A DNA stretch of 13,182 bases from an uncultured Bacilli bacterium (GTDB lineage Bacteria; Bacillota_I; Bacilli_A; RF39; UBA660), in the NCBI GenBank assembly GCA_947624095.1, contig CANQIR010000015.1, positions 1 through 13,182 on the forward strand, read 5' to 3'. The position numbers and the translations under genes are program-made. The stretch's first letter is position 1, and every line of letters begins with the position of its first letter. Positions 1 through 6,731 of the stretch are shown in pieces. A model generated the notes under the pieces. The model saw nothing but the letters and a program-made list of their open reading frames with translations, ran no database searches and was not told where the DNA came from.

Positions 1-30
1 CTTACAGTTTTATTATAATATATTTTTTCA

Positions 31-73
31 AAAATAAAAAGACCATTGACAAAATTTCTTTTGTCAACAGTCT
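31..73 (-). terminator. Rho-independent terminator of the minus-strand gene run
   Basis: Read on the minus strand, a 9-bp stem (TTGACAAAA/TTTTGTCAA, plus positions 46-54 and 59-67) has a GAAA loop. A further AGAC/GTCT pairing lies outside a small internal loop, and a U-rich tract follows (plus 31-40). It lies just after the stop codon of the 88-744 gene and closes the six-gene run. Confidence 0.88.
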
Positions 74-74
74 G

Positions 75-98
75 AAACCAACTAGTTTTAGTTGGTTT
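75..98 (-). terminator. Second hairpin overlapping the last stop codon
   Basis: A 10-bp perfect inverted repeat (AAACCAACTA at 75-84, TAGTTGGTTT at 89-98) with a 4-nt loop contains the TAA stop (88-90) of the last gene. It has no U tract of its own on the minus strand, so it more likely protects the 3' end or assists the stronger terminator immediately downstream than terminates by itself. Confidence 0.5.
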
Positions 99-744
99 TA
101 GCTTTATACTCTACTACTTCTATTTTCTTACCATTATCAATTAAAATAACAGTACCTTCTTTATCATAACCTAAATCTTTCTCATAACTCCAATTTAAAT
201 CAACTACATAACAACTTACTTCTCTTTGCTTCTCAGTATCAGGAAATAAAATATAAGTATCTATTTTATAATCACTAACTTCTATTTCTTTAACTAATGG
301 TAATTCTTGTTTTCTATCTCCATAAGTATTATCTTCTAACAAATTATAAAACTCTTCCACTATCTTCTTCTTATATTCATTTAACTTAACATCTTCACTA
401 TAGTAATAAATATCTCCCCCTACATCATATTTATTAACTTTCGTATCTAAAGAAAATAAATCCATAATAAATAATTTAGCTACTGCTTTAGCATAAGCTT
501 CCTTATCAATTTCTTCTTTACTTAATATATCTCTTAAAGCTTCAAACTCTTCTTTATAATACTTACTATCCAAACTAGTTAAAGAATAACCATAATCATT
601 AATCTCATCTAATACCTCTATTTGAATCTTATTCTTCTCTTCATTACCATTTAATTTATATACTAAATAAAATCCAAATACTCCTATAAAGATAACTAAT
701 AAAACACCTAAAATTACCAACAACCACTTACTATTCTTACTCAT
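88..744 (-). CDS. Single-pass membrane protein of unknown function
   Basis: This 218-residue protein is not assigned to any family. A short charged N-terminus (MSKNSKW) precedes one hydrophobic helix at about residues 7-29. The rest is a hydrophilic, Lys/Glu/Tyr-rich region that probably lies outside the cell. No catalytic motif, lipobox or cysteine pattern was seen. The start codon overlaps the stop of the LTA-synthase-like gene as ATGA, and its Shine-Dalgarno (GAGGAAG) lies inside that gene, so the two are translationally coupled. The coupling suggests an accessory role to the LTA-type polymerase or another envelope role, which is inference. It is the last gene of the run and is followed by tandem hairpins. 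Confidence 0.85.
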   Translation of the reverse strand: MSKNSKWLLVILGVLLVIFIGVFGFYLVYKLNGNEEKNKIQIEVLDEINDYGYSLTSLDSKYYKEEFEALRDILSKEEIDKEAYAKAVAKLFIMDLFSLDTKVNKYDVGGDIYYYSEDVKLNEYKKKIVEEFYNLLEDNTYGDRKQELPLVKEIEVSDYKIDTYILFPDTEKQREVSCYVVDLNWSYEKDLGYDKEGTVILIDNGKKIEVVEYKAKTN

Positions 745-2828
745 TCAGTCGCTTCCTCACTAGTATTAACTTGTATTCTATCTCCTTCTTTAGCAATTAA
801 ATCATGGACTATTATATTATTTGAAAGTACTAACATTTTATCCGTATATTCCGCTAAATTCTTGACATAGTCTTCTTCTAATACTGTCCCCTCTTCCATT
901 ACGAAAGGCATTCCTGTTGAATTATTATAATAAACTTTATTAGTTACAAAATTACCATTAGGGAATATTACAATATTATTCTCACCAATATCATATATAT
1001 CATGCCCTAAAGCAAACTTATTCTCAAAACCCGCCATATTACCAATCGTTGGTCCAATATCATACATACCCATTACATTTTTATTTTCTCCCTTTAATTT
1101 ATTTCTTAAATTAACATCTTTTGTCCAAATAATTAAAGGAGTTTTTCTATTTAATTCATGACGATAATATTCATAATCATAATATAATGGATCATTTTCA
1201 TCTCTTACTTCACCAGTTTTAATATCATAATTATAATAATATTGATATTCACTCATTGAAAGTTTTGCATCGTGATCTCCATATAAAACAAATACCGTAT
1301 CATTAAAATAATCACTATTTTCAATTAAATCTAAGAATTCACCTAATGCTAAATCTGCATAATGAACACTATGAATATAATTTCCTAAACTAGTCCCCTC
1401 TAAATAATTATCTGTTACTGTTTCCACAGTTCCATCATTATTAACTTTTTGATAAGTATTAGTAAGATCAAGTTTACCTAAACTATAATATAATTGATAA
1501 TTAAAACTCTTATCACTCGCAAAAGGTGAATGGTTTGATAAAGTTATAATAGTTCCCATATAATTAGAATGTTCTTGTTCAATTTTCTCCAATTTAGGTA
1601 CTAACTGTTGATAAAATGCTTCATCAGATATTCCTAAATTTACAGAATTTTCATTCGTTACATTAAAAGCATCTTGTGATAAGAAAGTATCATACCCAAG
1701 TATCGGATGCATAATATTTCTATCCCACATTGTTGCTTTATTCCCGTGGGCACTAAATGTATAATAACCTAAATCCTTAAAAGACTTTTGTACTGTATTA
1801 TAAGTTCTATCACGATAAGTAGTGCTTGTAAATACCACACCAGATAATACTGGCATTAATGAAGTACTAAGTGTAAATTCTGTGTCTGAAGAAGTTCCTG
1901 TACTAATTTGTGGAAAGAAATTACTAAAATACATTCCCTCTTTAGTTAATCTATTTAATGTTGGTGTAACTTCTTCCCCATTAATTGTCATATCAACAAA
2001 GAAATCTTGCATACTTTCCATATGCACAAATATAATATTCTTACCCTTTAAAATACCAGTATATTTATTCGTATGATCCGTCTTAGCTCTTTCCTCAAAA
2101 ACACCTGCAAAATACTCTCTAAACTCTCTAGCTGCTTCATCATAACCAAATAAAGTATTAATCTTCGGAATTAATGTCTGTACCAAGTCATTCCCTTGAT
2201 ATAAAATAATTCCCATTCTTCCTACAATATATTCTCGATACCACTGTTTAGATAATCTACTATAATCTGTCCCCGTTAAAGAAACTATCGTAAAAGCAAG
2301 TAAAACTACACTTAATACAAGTGTTCCCCCAAACATCTTCTTTCCATTCTCTACTTTACCAACCATATTATAATAAGTAGTACCACTTAACATTCTATGA
2401 ATATAATAGAAAAAGAAAGGAAATATAATATAAATAAAATCCGTTACTTTTAACTTTTCTACTAATGAACCAGTTACTTCCCCTACTTGCCCTAAAGCTG
2501 ATAAAAGACCAAAAGAAACAAATGATAAATAGAAAGTATAATAAATCGAATTAATAATACACATTACCATAAAGATAATCATCCATATAAAATAATACTT
2601 AAATTGTTTCTCTGGTTTAAATAAATATCCAAAAGCACCTATTAATAAAATTAAAGCCATATCAACAATCATTGGCTTATAACCATAACTAGTTCCTACC
2701 GTATATACCCTAATTAATATTGTCATAATAAAAGAGAGTACTACAAATGATATAAATAATCTATTCGTTGAAACATATTCAACTATATATTTTCGCATTT
2801 TTCGTAAAAAATTATTTACCTTTTTCAT
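741..2828 (-). CDS. LTA synthase-like membrane sulfatase-family phosphotransferase
   Basis: The protein has 695 residues; LtaS-type enzymes are usually about 640-650. The N-terminal third has about five hydrophobic helices (near 23-45, 53-70, 78-110, 128-147 and 167-187), followed by a large extracellular alkaline-phosphatase/sulfatase-fold domain from about 262. Family landmarks are present: metal ligand E271 in HMES, the nucleophile T312 in TGTSSD (LtaS has KTSDSEF), the AHGNKATMWDRN stretch at 360-371, H433 in SNHSPF, and the D518-H519 metal pair in YGDHD. LtaS-type enzymes transfer glycerol phosphate from phosphatidylglycerol to a growing polymer on the outer face of the membrane. Whether this copy makes LTA, primes it or modifies another glycan cannot be read from sequence. 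A clear AAGGG precedes the ATG, and an extended -10 promoter lies just upstream. The stop is TGA and overlaps the next gene. Confidence 0.93.
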   Translation of the reverse strand: MKKVNNFLRKMRKYIVEYVSTNRLFISFVVLSFIMTILIRVYTVGTSYGYKPMIVDMALILLIGAFGYLFKPEKQFKYYFIWMIIFMVMCIINSIYYTFYLSFVSFGLLSALGQVGEVTGSLVEKLKVTDFIYIIFPFFFYYIHRMLSGTTYYNMVGKVENGKKMFGGTLVLSVVLLAFTIVSLTGTDYSRLSKQWYREYIVGRMGIILYQGNDLVQTLIPKINTLFGYDEAAREFREYFAGVFEERAKTDHTNKYTGILKGKNIIFVHMESMQDFFVDMTINGEEVTPTLNRLTKEGMYFSNFFPQISTGTSSDTEFTLSTSLMPVLSGVVFTSTTYRDRTYNTVQKSFKDLGYYTFSAHGNKATMWDRNIMHPILGYDTFLSQDAFNVTNENSVNLGISDEAFYQQLVPKLEKIEQEHSNYMGTIITLSNHSPFASDKSFNYQLYYSLGKLDLTNTYQKVNNDGTVETVTDNYLEGTSLGNYIHSVHYADLALGEFLDLIENSDYFNDTVFVLYGDHDAKLSMSEYQYYYNYDIKTGEVRDENDPLYYDYEYYRHELNRKTPLIIWTKDVNLRNKLKGENKNVMGMYDIGPTIGNMAGFENKFALGHDIYDIGENNIVIFPNGNFVTNKVYYNNSTGMPFVMEEGTVLEEDYVKNLAEYTDKMLVLSNNIIVHDLIAKEGDRIQVNTSEEATE

Positions 2829-2850
2829 TAAATCCCTTCTTACTTCCCCA

Positions 2851-2859
2851 ATTATACCA
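2851..2859 (-). promoter_or_regulatory. Extended -10 promoter before the LTA-synthase-like gene
   Basis: The minus strand reads TATGGTATAATT: a perfect TATAAT (plus 2851-2856) with the extended TG one base upstream. There is no good -35. It sits in the 51-nt gap between the NUDIX stop and the LTA-synthase-like start, 22 nt before the ATG, so the envelope gene pair can probably be transcribed apart from the upstream genes. Confidence 0.6.
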
Positions 2860-2879
2860 TATTCTATTTTCCATTTCTA

Positions 2880-3452
2880 CTACTCATTTAAATCTAACAA
2901 ACTTCTTAACTTTTCTACAACTCGTTTATATTTACCCTCTTTTGCTAGAGTTTGAATATCCACCCATTTATAATCATTATGTTCACTTTTATCTATTTCA
3001 ACATCTTCTTCCTTATTAATTACAAATAAATATCTAAAATCATAATGTTTATGGCTAGGCAACTGCTTAGCTTTTACTTCCTTAGTAGTATGAATATCAA
3101 TATCAAAAGGTATTACTTTCTCTTTAATTTTTACTACTTCCATATCCCTAATACCAGACTCTTCTTTTACTTCCCTTAAAGCTGTTTCATATATACTAGA
3201 ATCTTCCCTATCTATATGTCCTCCCGGATATAAATACATCTCTAAATCCTTATGATATAACATCAAAAACTTCTTTTCTTCTTCCGCAAATAAAAATCCT
3301 CCAGCTACTAAATGTCCTTTAAAATTATTCCAGTCCTTTATTTCTTCCTCATCAAATTCATTCAAGAATGTCTCTAATTCCTTTAACTTTTCTCCTTCAT
3401 CTTTGAAATAATCTAAATAATCTTTAACAATTACCCTAACTTCCTCTTTCAT
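2880..3452 (-). CDS. NUDIX hydrolase
   Basis: This 190-residue protein carries a NUDIX signature at residues 77-101: GGHID, then REVKEESG (R93, E94, E97, E98, G100). These acidic residues bind Mg2+ in hydrolysis of nucleoside diphosphates linked to another moiety. The first conserved Glu of the box is replaced by the ED pair at 83-84, and the spacing to REV is one residue longer than the textbook GX5EX7RE. An N-terminal helical extension of about 45 residues precedes the NUDIX fold. I place the start at 3452, not at an ATG 39 nt further upstream: the GAGGG Shine-Dalgarno is spaced correctly for this ATG, and the longer form would overlap the upstream gene by 38 nt. The chosen ATG follows the upstream stop with a 1-nt gap, so coupling is likely. 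The substrate is unknown. The stop is TAG. Confidence 0.88.
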   Translation of the reverse strand: MKEEVRVIVKDYLDYFKDEGEKLKELETFLNEFDEEEIKDWNNFKGHLVAGGFLFAEEEKKFLMLYHKDLEMYLYPGGHIDREDSSIYETALREVKEESGIRDMEVVKIKEKVIPFDIDIHTTKEVKAKQLPSHKHYDFRYLFVINKEEDVEIDKSEHNDYKWVDIQTLAKEGKYKRVVEKLRSLLDLNE

Positions 3453-3453
3453 T

Positions 3454-4068
3454 TTATCCCTCAATACTTGCAATTTCTTTTTCCATCTCATTAATCAACT
3501 TACCTATATGAAATCCATCAACAAATCCATGATGCGCCATAATCATTAGATTAACATAACATCTGCCATCGATAAAATCAAATTTATCCCAAATTAATTG
3601 GGGAATACCCACATTACCATCAAATGGTGGAATAAGTCCACTAAAATGAAACCAAGGTATACAAGATAACCAAATAGAACCAATTTCATCATTTAAAATT
3701 GATTTTCTACTCTCTTTAAAATCTTTCTCTATTCTTTTAAAATCTCTAACAAAATTCTCATAATCATCAGTTAATGGTACATCAAAAAAACCAATTGTTC
3801 CATCATCAAGCATTTGCGTATAATTAGGATGTACAATATCATACTTTATAATCTTTCCCTCCTTATACTGATATTTAAATTCTTCTACTCTATTTAATGC
3901 TCTTACTAAAAAATAACCAATACTTCCATAACAACATTGATATTTTTTCCCTAAATTATAAATATTCGTAATATCTAACTTAGTAGTAACAATAATAAAA
4001 GGATTAGTCTTAGTTCCATACCAATCAAATAATTCTTTTCTCTTAAAATCTTCTCTTACTTCTTTCAT
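3454..4068 (-). CDS. Chloramphenicol acetyltransferase-like (CatA-family) acyltransferase
   Basis: At 204 residues it is slightly shorter than classical CAT (about 213-220). The C-terminal hallmark HHGFVDGFHIG (179-189) matches the CAT motif HHxxxDGFH, whose second His (H180) is the general base that deprotonates the acceptor hydroxyl during acetyl-CoA-dependent O-acetylation. The SCIPWFHF segment (135-142) matches the CAT PW-x-x-F region, but where CAT has Ser148 (PWVNFDSF) the alignable residue here looks like Gly (PWFHFSGL). Genuine chloramphenicol resistance should therefore not be assumed; these chromosomal CAT-like proteins often have unknown acceptors. An AGGGGG ribosome site lies 7 nt before the ATG, 15 nt after the membrane-protein stop. 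The stop lies 1 nt before the NUDIX start. Confidence 0.88.
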   Translation of the reverse strand: MKEVREDFKRKELFDWYGTKTNPFIIVTTKLDITNIYNLGKKYQCCYGSIGYFLVRALNRVEEFKYQYKEGKIIKYDIVHPNYTQMLDDGTIGFFDVPLTDDYENFVRDFKRIEKDFKESRKSILNDEIGSIWLSCIPWFHFSGLIPPFDGNVGIPQLIWDKFDFIDGRCYVNLMIMAHHGFVDGFHIGKLINEMEKEIASIEG

Positions 4069-4083
4069 CTCTAAACCCCCTTC

Positions 4084-4416
4084 TTACTTATTTCTTCCTT
4101 CATTAACTATCTCATCATAAAGTTTATATAAGTATTGTACATTATTCTCCAAAAAATAATAATGAAATATATAAAATATTAGAAAAACAATCCCAATAAA
4201 AAATGGTATTAAAAAGAAATAAGAAAGCATTCCCAAAGCCATAAAAATAAAAGTAAATATTGTAAAGAACATCGTCACTATTAAATGAATCATTCTCTCG
4301 TGTTGAAAAAAACCAATCTTTACTCTCATATTATCTATATCTTCTTTAGTAAATTTTTCCTTATTTCTTATTTTCTTTTCTACTAAACTAACATATTCCT
4401 TTAAATAAATTCGCAT
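4084..4416 (-). CDS. Small two-helix membrane protein
   Basis: This is a protein of about 110 residues with no recognised family. A Lys/Glu-rich N-terminal segment of about 38 residues is followed by two closely spaced hydrophobic helices (about residues 43-63 and 67-90) and a short charged tail rich in Tyr. The order suggests a helical hairpin with both ends in the cytoplasm. The start is ambiguous. Two consecutive ATGs (4419 and 4416) and a TTG further up follow each other; GGTGA lies 5 nt before the ATG at 4416, which I prefer. An extended -10 promoter sits directly upstream. It lies between the Rieske flavoprotein and the CAT-like gene with small gaps, so it is likely a co-transcribed gene. 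Confidence 0.75.
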   Translation of the reverse strand: MRIYLKEYVSLVEKKIRNKEKFTKEDIDNMRVKIGFFQHERMIHLIVTMFFTIFTFIFMALGMLSYFFLIPFFIGIVFLIFYIFHYYFLENNVQYLYKLYDEIVNEGRNK

Positions 4417-4433
4417 CATTATCACCAATTTAA

Positions 4434-4442
4434 ATTATACCA
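4434..4442 (-). promoter_or_regulatory. Extended -10 promoter before the small membrane-protein gene
   Basis: The minus strand reads TTATGGTATAATTT, with TATAAT at plus 4434-4439 and the extended TG one base upstream. It is nearly identical to the element before the LTA-synthase-like gene. No convincing -35 is visible. It lies in the 30-nt gap after the flavoprotein stop, 17 nt from the preferred ATG, so the transcript leader would be very short. Confidence 0.5.
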
Positions 4443-4446
4443 TAAT

Positions 4447-5778
4447 TTATTTAAACTTCATATTTTCTTTACTAGGACCTTTAATTAAATTCCCATCTTT
4501 CCAAAACCTAGAAGCGTGACACGGACAATCCCAAGTATTATTAACTGAATTATATACTAAACTACATCCCATATGAGGACATTTATGAGAACCAACTATC
4601 TTACTTTCCATAAATCCTTTTATATTTAATAAACTATTTATCATTAATGCCCAACTATGTTGCCAAATATTTACTCTTAATGGATCAAATAAATTTTCAT
4701 ACTTATTATATTTACCCAAAATCATATCGCTAATTAACTTACCTGCTAAAGTACCATTGGTCATCCCCCAAGTATTATAAGCCGTACCCATTAATAAACT
4801 ATCATTATTCTTTTCTATCTTACCTATATAAGGCATTCCATCTACACTAATCATATCATCATTTTTCCAAACATAACTAGGTATTAAACCTCTATTTTTT
4901 GTATATTCAATTACTCTTTCAAAGTTTTTCTTTTCCTTAAGTTTATTAGCTATATTATAAGAACCTCCTAAATTAATTATATAATTATGATGATATCTTG
5001 CTGAATAATTACCATCACTACTAATCCAACTATATCCTAAATTCTTACTCTTACTTGCCGTTATATAAGATTTCTCACATCTTACCTTTACTGGCATTAA
5101 ATAAGGTTTTAAAAAGAAAGGATAATGACAAGCAACTACTACAAGTTTCGCCTTTATCGTATTTTTATCTGTCTTACATATATACCCATCTTCAATTTTT
5201 ACCATTTCTTTAATTCTTGTCATTTCATAAATTTCTTTCCCCGACTTCTTCCCAATTTCCTTTATTCTTTTTAAATATTTAATTGGTTGAAAAACATAAG
5301 TATCCATAACTCCAATCGCCCATTTACTCTTAAAAACCTTAACTCCCATTTTTTCTAAAGTCTCTTTTTCTTTTTCTACTTTCTTTAAATCTTTCTTATT
5401 TCTTGCTACCACATAAGAATTCACTTTTTCTAAATCACAATCTATTTTTTCTTCATTAATAATTTTAACTAAAAGATCAATTGCTTCTAACTGACTAGTT
5501 AAATATTTCTTTGCCACATCAAAACCATATTTTTTAACTAACTTCTGATAAACTAATTCCTGTAAATAAGTAATCTTTCCCGTTGTATAAAGACTCACAC
5601 CGTGATAACATCTGCTAGCTTCTACCAAAGCTACCCTTAAATTACTATCTTTAAGGAAATACAATGTCGATAAACCAGTTATCCCACCACCAATTATTAA
5701 TACATCAACATCAATATCTTTATCTAAACAATTCTCTTTATCATCATCTTCTAATTGCCATAAACTTTGATATTTCAT
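4447..5778 (-). CDS. FAD-dependent oxidoreductase with C-terminal Rieske [2Fe-2S] domain (YhfW-like)
   Basis: A protein of 443 residues. The N-terminal dinucleotide-binding motif VLIIGGGITGLS (about 26-37) followed by an acidic strand end (VALVEA) marks a DAO-type FAD fold covering most of the protein. The C-terminus is a compact Rieske domain: C400-x-H402 and C418-x2-H421 are the four cluster ligands, and C405 and C420 are positioned for the usual stabilising disulfide (CPHMGC / CPCH). The architecture matches Bacillus YhfW-type proteins, whose substrate is unknown; electrons probably pass between flavin and cluster. I start at 5778 because AGGGGTGG precedes this ATG. An in-frame ATG at 5838 lacks a comparable site and would run upstream of the candidate promoter. 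It is the first gene of the minus run and is divergent from a ferritin-like gene. Confidence 0.9.
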   Translation of the reverse strand: MKYQSLWQLEDDDKENCLDKDIDVDVLIIGGGITGLSTLYFLKDSNLRVALVEASRCYHGVSLYTTGKITYLQELVYQKLVKKYGFDVAKKYLTSQLEAIDLLVKIINEEKIDCDLEKVNSYVVARNKKDLKKVEKEKETLEKMGVKVFKSKWAIGVMDTYVFQPIKYLKRIKEIGKKSGKEIYEMTRIKEMVKIEDGYICKTDKNTIKAKLVVVACHYPFFLKPYLMPVKVRCEKSYITASKSKNLGYSWISSDGNYSARYHHNYIINLGGSYNIANKLKEKKNFERVIEYTKNRGLIPSYVWKNDDMISVDGMPYIGKIEKNNDSLLMGTAYNTWGMTNGTLAGKLISDMILGKYNKYENLFDPLRVNIWQHSWALMINSLLNIKGFMESKIVGSHKCPHMGCSLVYNSVNNTWDCPCHASRFWKDGNLIKGPSKENMKFK

Positions 5779-5809
5779 TTGCACCACCCCTATTAGTATG
5801 TCATTTTCC

Positions 5810-5838
5810 CATATAAACTCCCAGGATATTATTGGCAA
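5810..5838 (-). promoter_or_regulatory. Candidate promoter of the Rieske flavoprotein gene
   Basis: On the minus strand, TTGCCA (plus 5833-5838) lies 17 nt from TATATG (plus 5810-5815), about 30 nt upstream of the chosen ATG at 5778. The -35 matches 5 of 6 consensus bases and the -10 about 4 of 6. Supporting this transcript start also supports the shorter protein start. Confidence 0.4.
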
Positions 5839-5862
5839 TTACTAATAAGTACTTAATAATAT
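5832..5862 (+). promoter_or_regulatory. Candidate promoter and palindrome before the ferritin-like gene
   Basis: TTGGCA (5832-5837) can act as a -35 with AATAAT (5855-5860, spacing 17) or TAATAT (5857-5862, spacing 19). It overlaps the -35 of the divergent flavoprotein promoter. The perfect 10-bp palindrome TAAGTACTTA (5846-5855) occupies the spacer and could be an operator. The palindrome is seen directly; the promoter and operator roles are inference. Confidence 0.35.
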
Positions 5863-5893
5863 ACTAACTGAATATACTTAATTAGGTGATTTT

Positions 5894-6406
5894 ATGAAAT
5901 ATGCCTTTGAAAAAGAATACCCATCTCCTAAAGTCGAAAGTAAAAACATTTATTATGCCAGTTTACTTCTTACCGATTATGCAGGTATGCATAGTGAACT
6001 AACCGCCATTACCGAATATAGTTTTCAAAACTTCAATTGTTTTAAGAAATATCCCGAATTTGCTAATGCAATGGAACAAATTGCCAAAGTAGAAATGAAA
6101 CATTTAGAATTACTTGGTAAAACTATCCATCTGCTAGGCTTATCTCCTAAATTTAAAGCCAAAAATCCTTCATCATTTTACTATCAATATTGGAATTCCA
6201 GTTATCTTAACTATGATAACTTTATTATTACTATGTTAAGACACAATATCTGGGAAGAACAAATCGCCATCCGTAATTATCGCTATCATCTAACTTTAAT
6301 TCAAGATAAATATATTCAAGATTTACTTAATCATATTATTGAAGATGAATTAATCCATATCAATTGTTTCCAAGAACTTCTAAAAAAATATATCCCTAAA
6401 TCTTAA
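5894..6406 (+). CDS. Ferritin-like (rubrerythrin/Mn-catalase-type) diiron protein
   Basis: This 170-residue, all-helical protein carries the complete carboxylate-bridged dimetal ligand pattern of the ferritin-like fold. E35 is in helix 1 (HSELTAITEY), E67-x2-H70 is in VEMKHLE, E121 or E122 is in WEEQIAIRNY, and E152-x2-H155 is in EDELIH. Two ExxH motifs in a pseudo-repeat are typical of rubrerythrin and of the ferritin-like spore-coat/Mn-catalase group. No rubredoxin CxxC domain is present, so it is not a full rubrerythrin. Likely roles are peroxide or oxygen detoxification, or metal handling, in the cytoplasm. The ribosome site is AGGTGA, 7 nt before the ATG. It is divergent from the Rieske flavoprotein, and a shared promoter region suggests joint redox control (inference). 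Confidence 0.82.
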   Translation: MKYAFEKEYPSPKVESKNIYYASLLLTDYAGMHSELTAITEYSFQNFNCFKKYPEFANAMEQIAKVEMKHLELLGKTIHLLGLSPKFKAKNPSSFYYQYWNSSYLNYDNFIITMLRHNIWEEQIAIRNYRYHLTLIQDKYIQDLLNHIIEDELIHINCFQELLKKYIPKS

Positions 6407-6434
6407 TCAATGTTACAATAGTTATGGTGATACT

Positions 6435-6692
6435 ATGGAAGTAAAAATTAATAAAGTATATCGTCATTATAAAGGCGATTTATACTTAGTCCTTGCTATT
6501 GGTTATAATAGTGAAAACTTAGACAAAATAGTCATCTATCGTGCTTTATATGGTAATAATGTTGTATGGTGTCGTCCATATTCCAATTTTACCGAAGAAA
6601 TTAACCAAAACGGTCAAAAATATCGTTTTGAATTACAGAATATTCCTAGCTTAAATAATGACCATAACGATGAAGAATTAGAAAGCGTATAA
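6435..6692 (+). CDS. DUF1653 family protein
   Basis: A small protein of 85 residues. The pattern YRHYKGDLYLVL (9-20), then IVIYRALYGNNVVWCRP (about 32-48), and a C-terminal FTEE...RFEL stretch matches DUF1653, a short beta-rich domain with no established biochemical role. A short tail rich in Asn, Asp and Glu follows the domain. The ribosome site is GGTGA, 5 nt before the ATG. It follows the ferritin-like gene by 28 nt on the same strand and is probably co-transcribed. A weak extended -10 (TGTTACAAT, about 6410-6418) in the gap could add transcription. Confidence 0.85.
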   Translation: MEVKINKVYRHYKGDLYLVLAIGYNSENLDKIVIYRALYGNNVVWCRPYSNFTEEINQNGQKYRFELQNIPSLNNDHNDEELESV

Positions 6693-6693
6693 T
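6688..6693 (+). promoter_or_regulatory. Possible -10 element before the four-helix gene
   Basis: A perfect TATAAT overlaps the stop codon of the DUF1653 gene. There is no good -35 and no extended TG, so the call is weak. If it is used, transcription would begin near 6700, almost exactly at the hairpin that covers the next Shine-Dalgarno. Confidence 0.25.
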
Positions 6694-6702
6694 TTATTTA
6701 AA

Positions 6703-6731
6703 CCCTCACATAATAATAGTGAGGGATTTAT
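6703..6731 (+). promoter_or_regulatory. Hairpin sequestering the Shine-Dalgarno of the 6732 gene
   Basis: CCCTCAC (6703-6709) pairs perfectly with GTGAGGG (6719-6725) across a 9-nt AT-only loop. The right arm contains the GAGGG ribosome binding site, and the ATG follows 6 nt later. No U tract follows, so it is not a terminator. A 7-bp stem with five G-C pairs stands out in this AT-rich DNA and would have to open for translation. Confidence 0.65.

Noticed and set aside
741..744. Mycoplasma-type code with TGA as Trp
   Set aside because: All Trp codons in the genes are TGG, and the TGA at 741-743 ends the LTA-synthase-like gene in a normal ATGA overlap.
1822..2076. Plus-strand open frame of 84 codons
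   Set aside because: It is antisense to the strongly supported LTA-synthase-like catalytic domain and has neither a ribosome site nor a recognisable protein.
2768..3019. Plus-strand open frame of 83 codons
   Set aside because: It is antisense across the LTA-synthase-like start, an intergenic promoter and the NUDIX end. Its apparent hydrophobicity comes from reading the complement of a Lys/Glu-rich gene.
3453..3491. 13-residue longer start for the NUDIX protein
   Set aside because: It would overlap the CAT-like gene by 38 nt without a ribosome site, while GAGGG is placed correctly for the ATG at 3452.
3454..4068. Chloramphenicol resistance gene on a mobile element
   Set aside because: No transposase, integrase or insertion-sequence ends are present, the gene is embedded in a chromosomal-type run, and the Ser148 position looks changed.
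5779..5838. 20-residue longer start for the Rieske flavoprotein
   Set aside because: The extension has no family similarity, lacks a good ribosome site and would begin upstream of the candidate -10. The ATG at 5778 has AGGGGTGG at proper distance.
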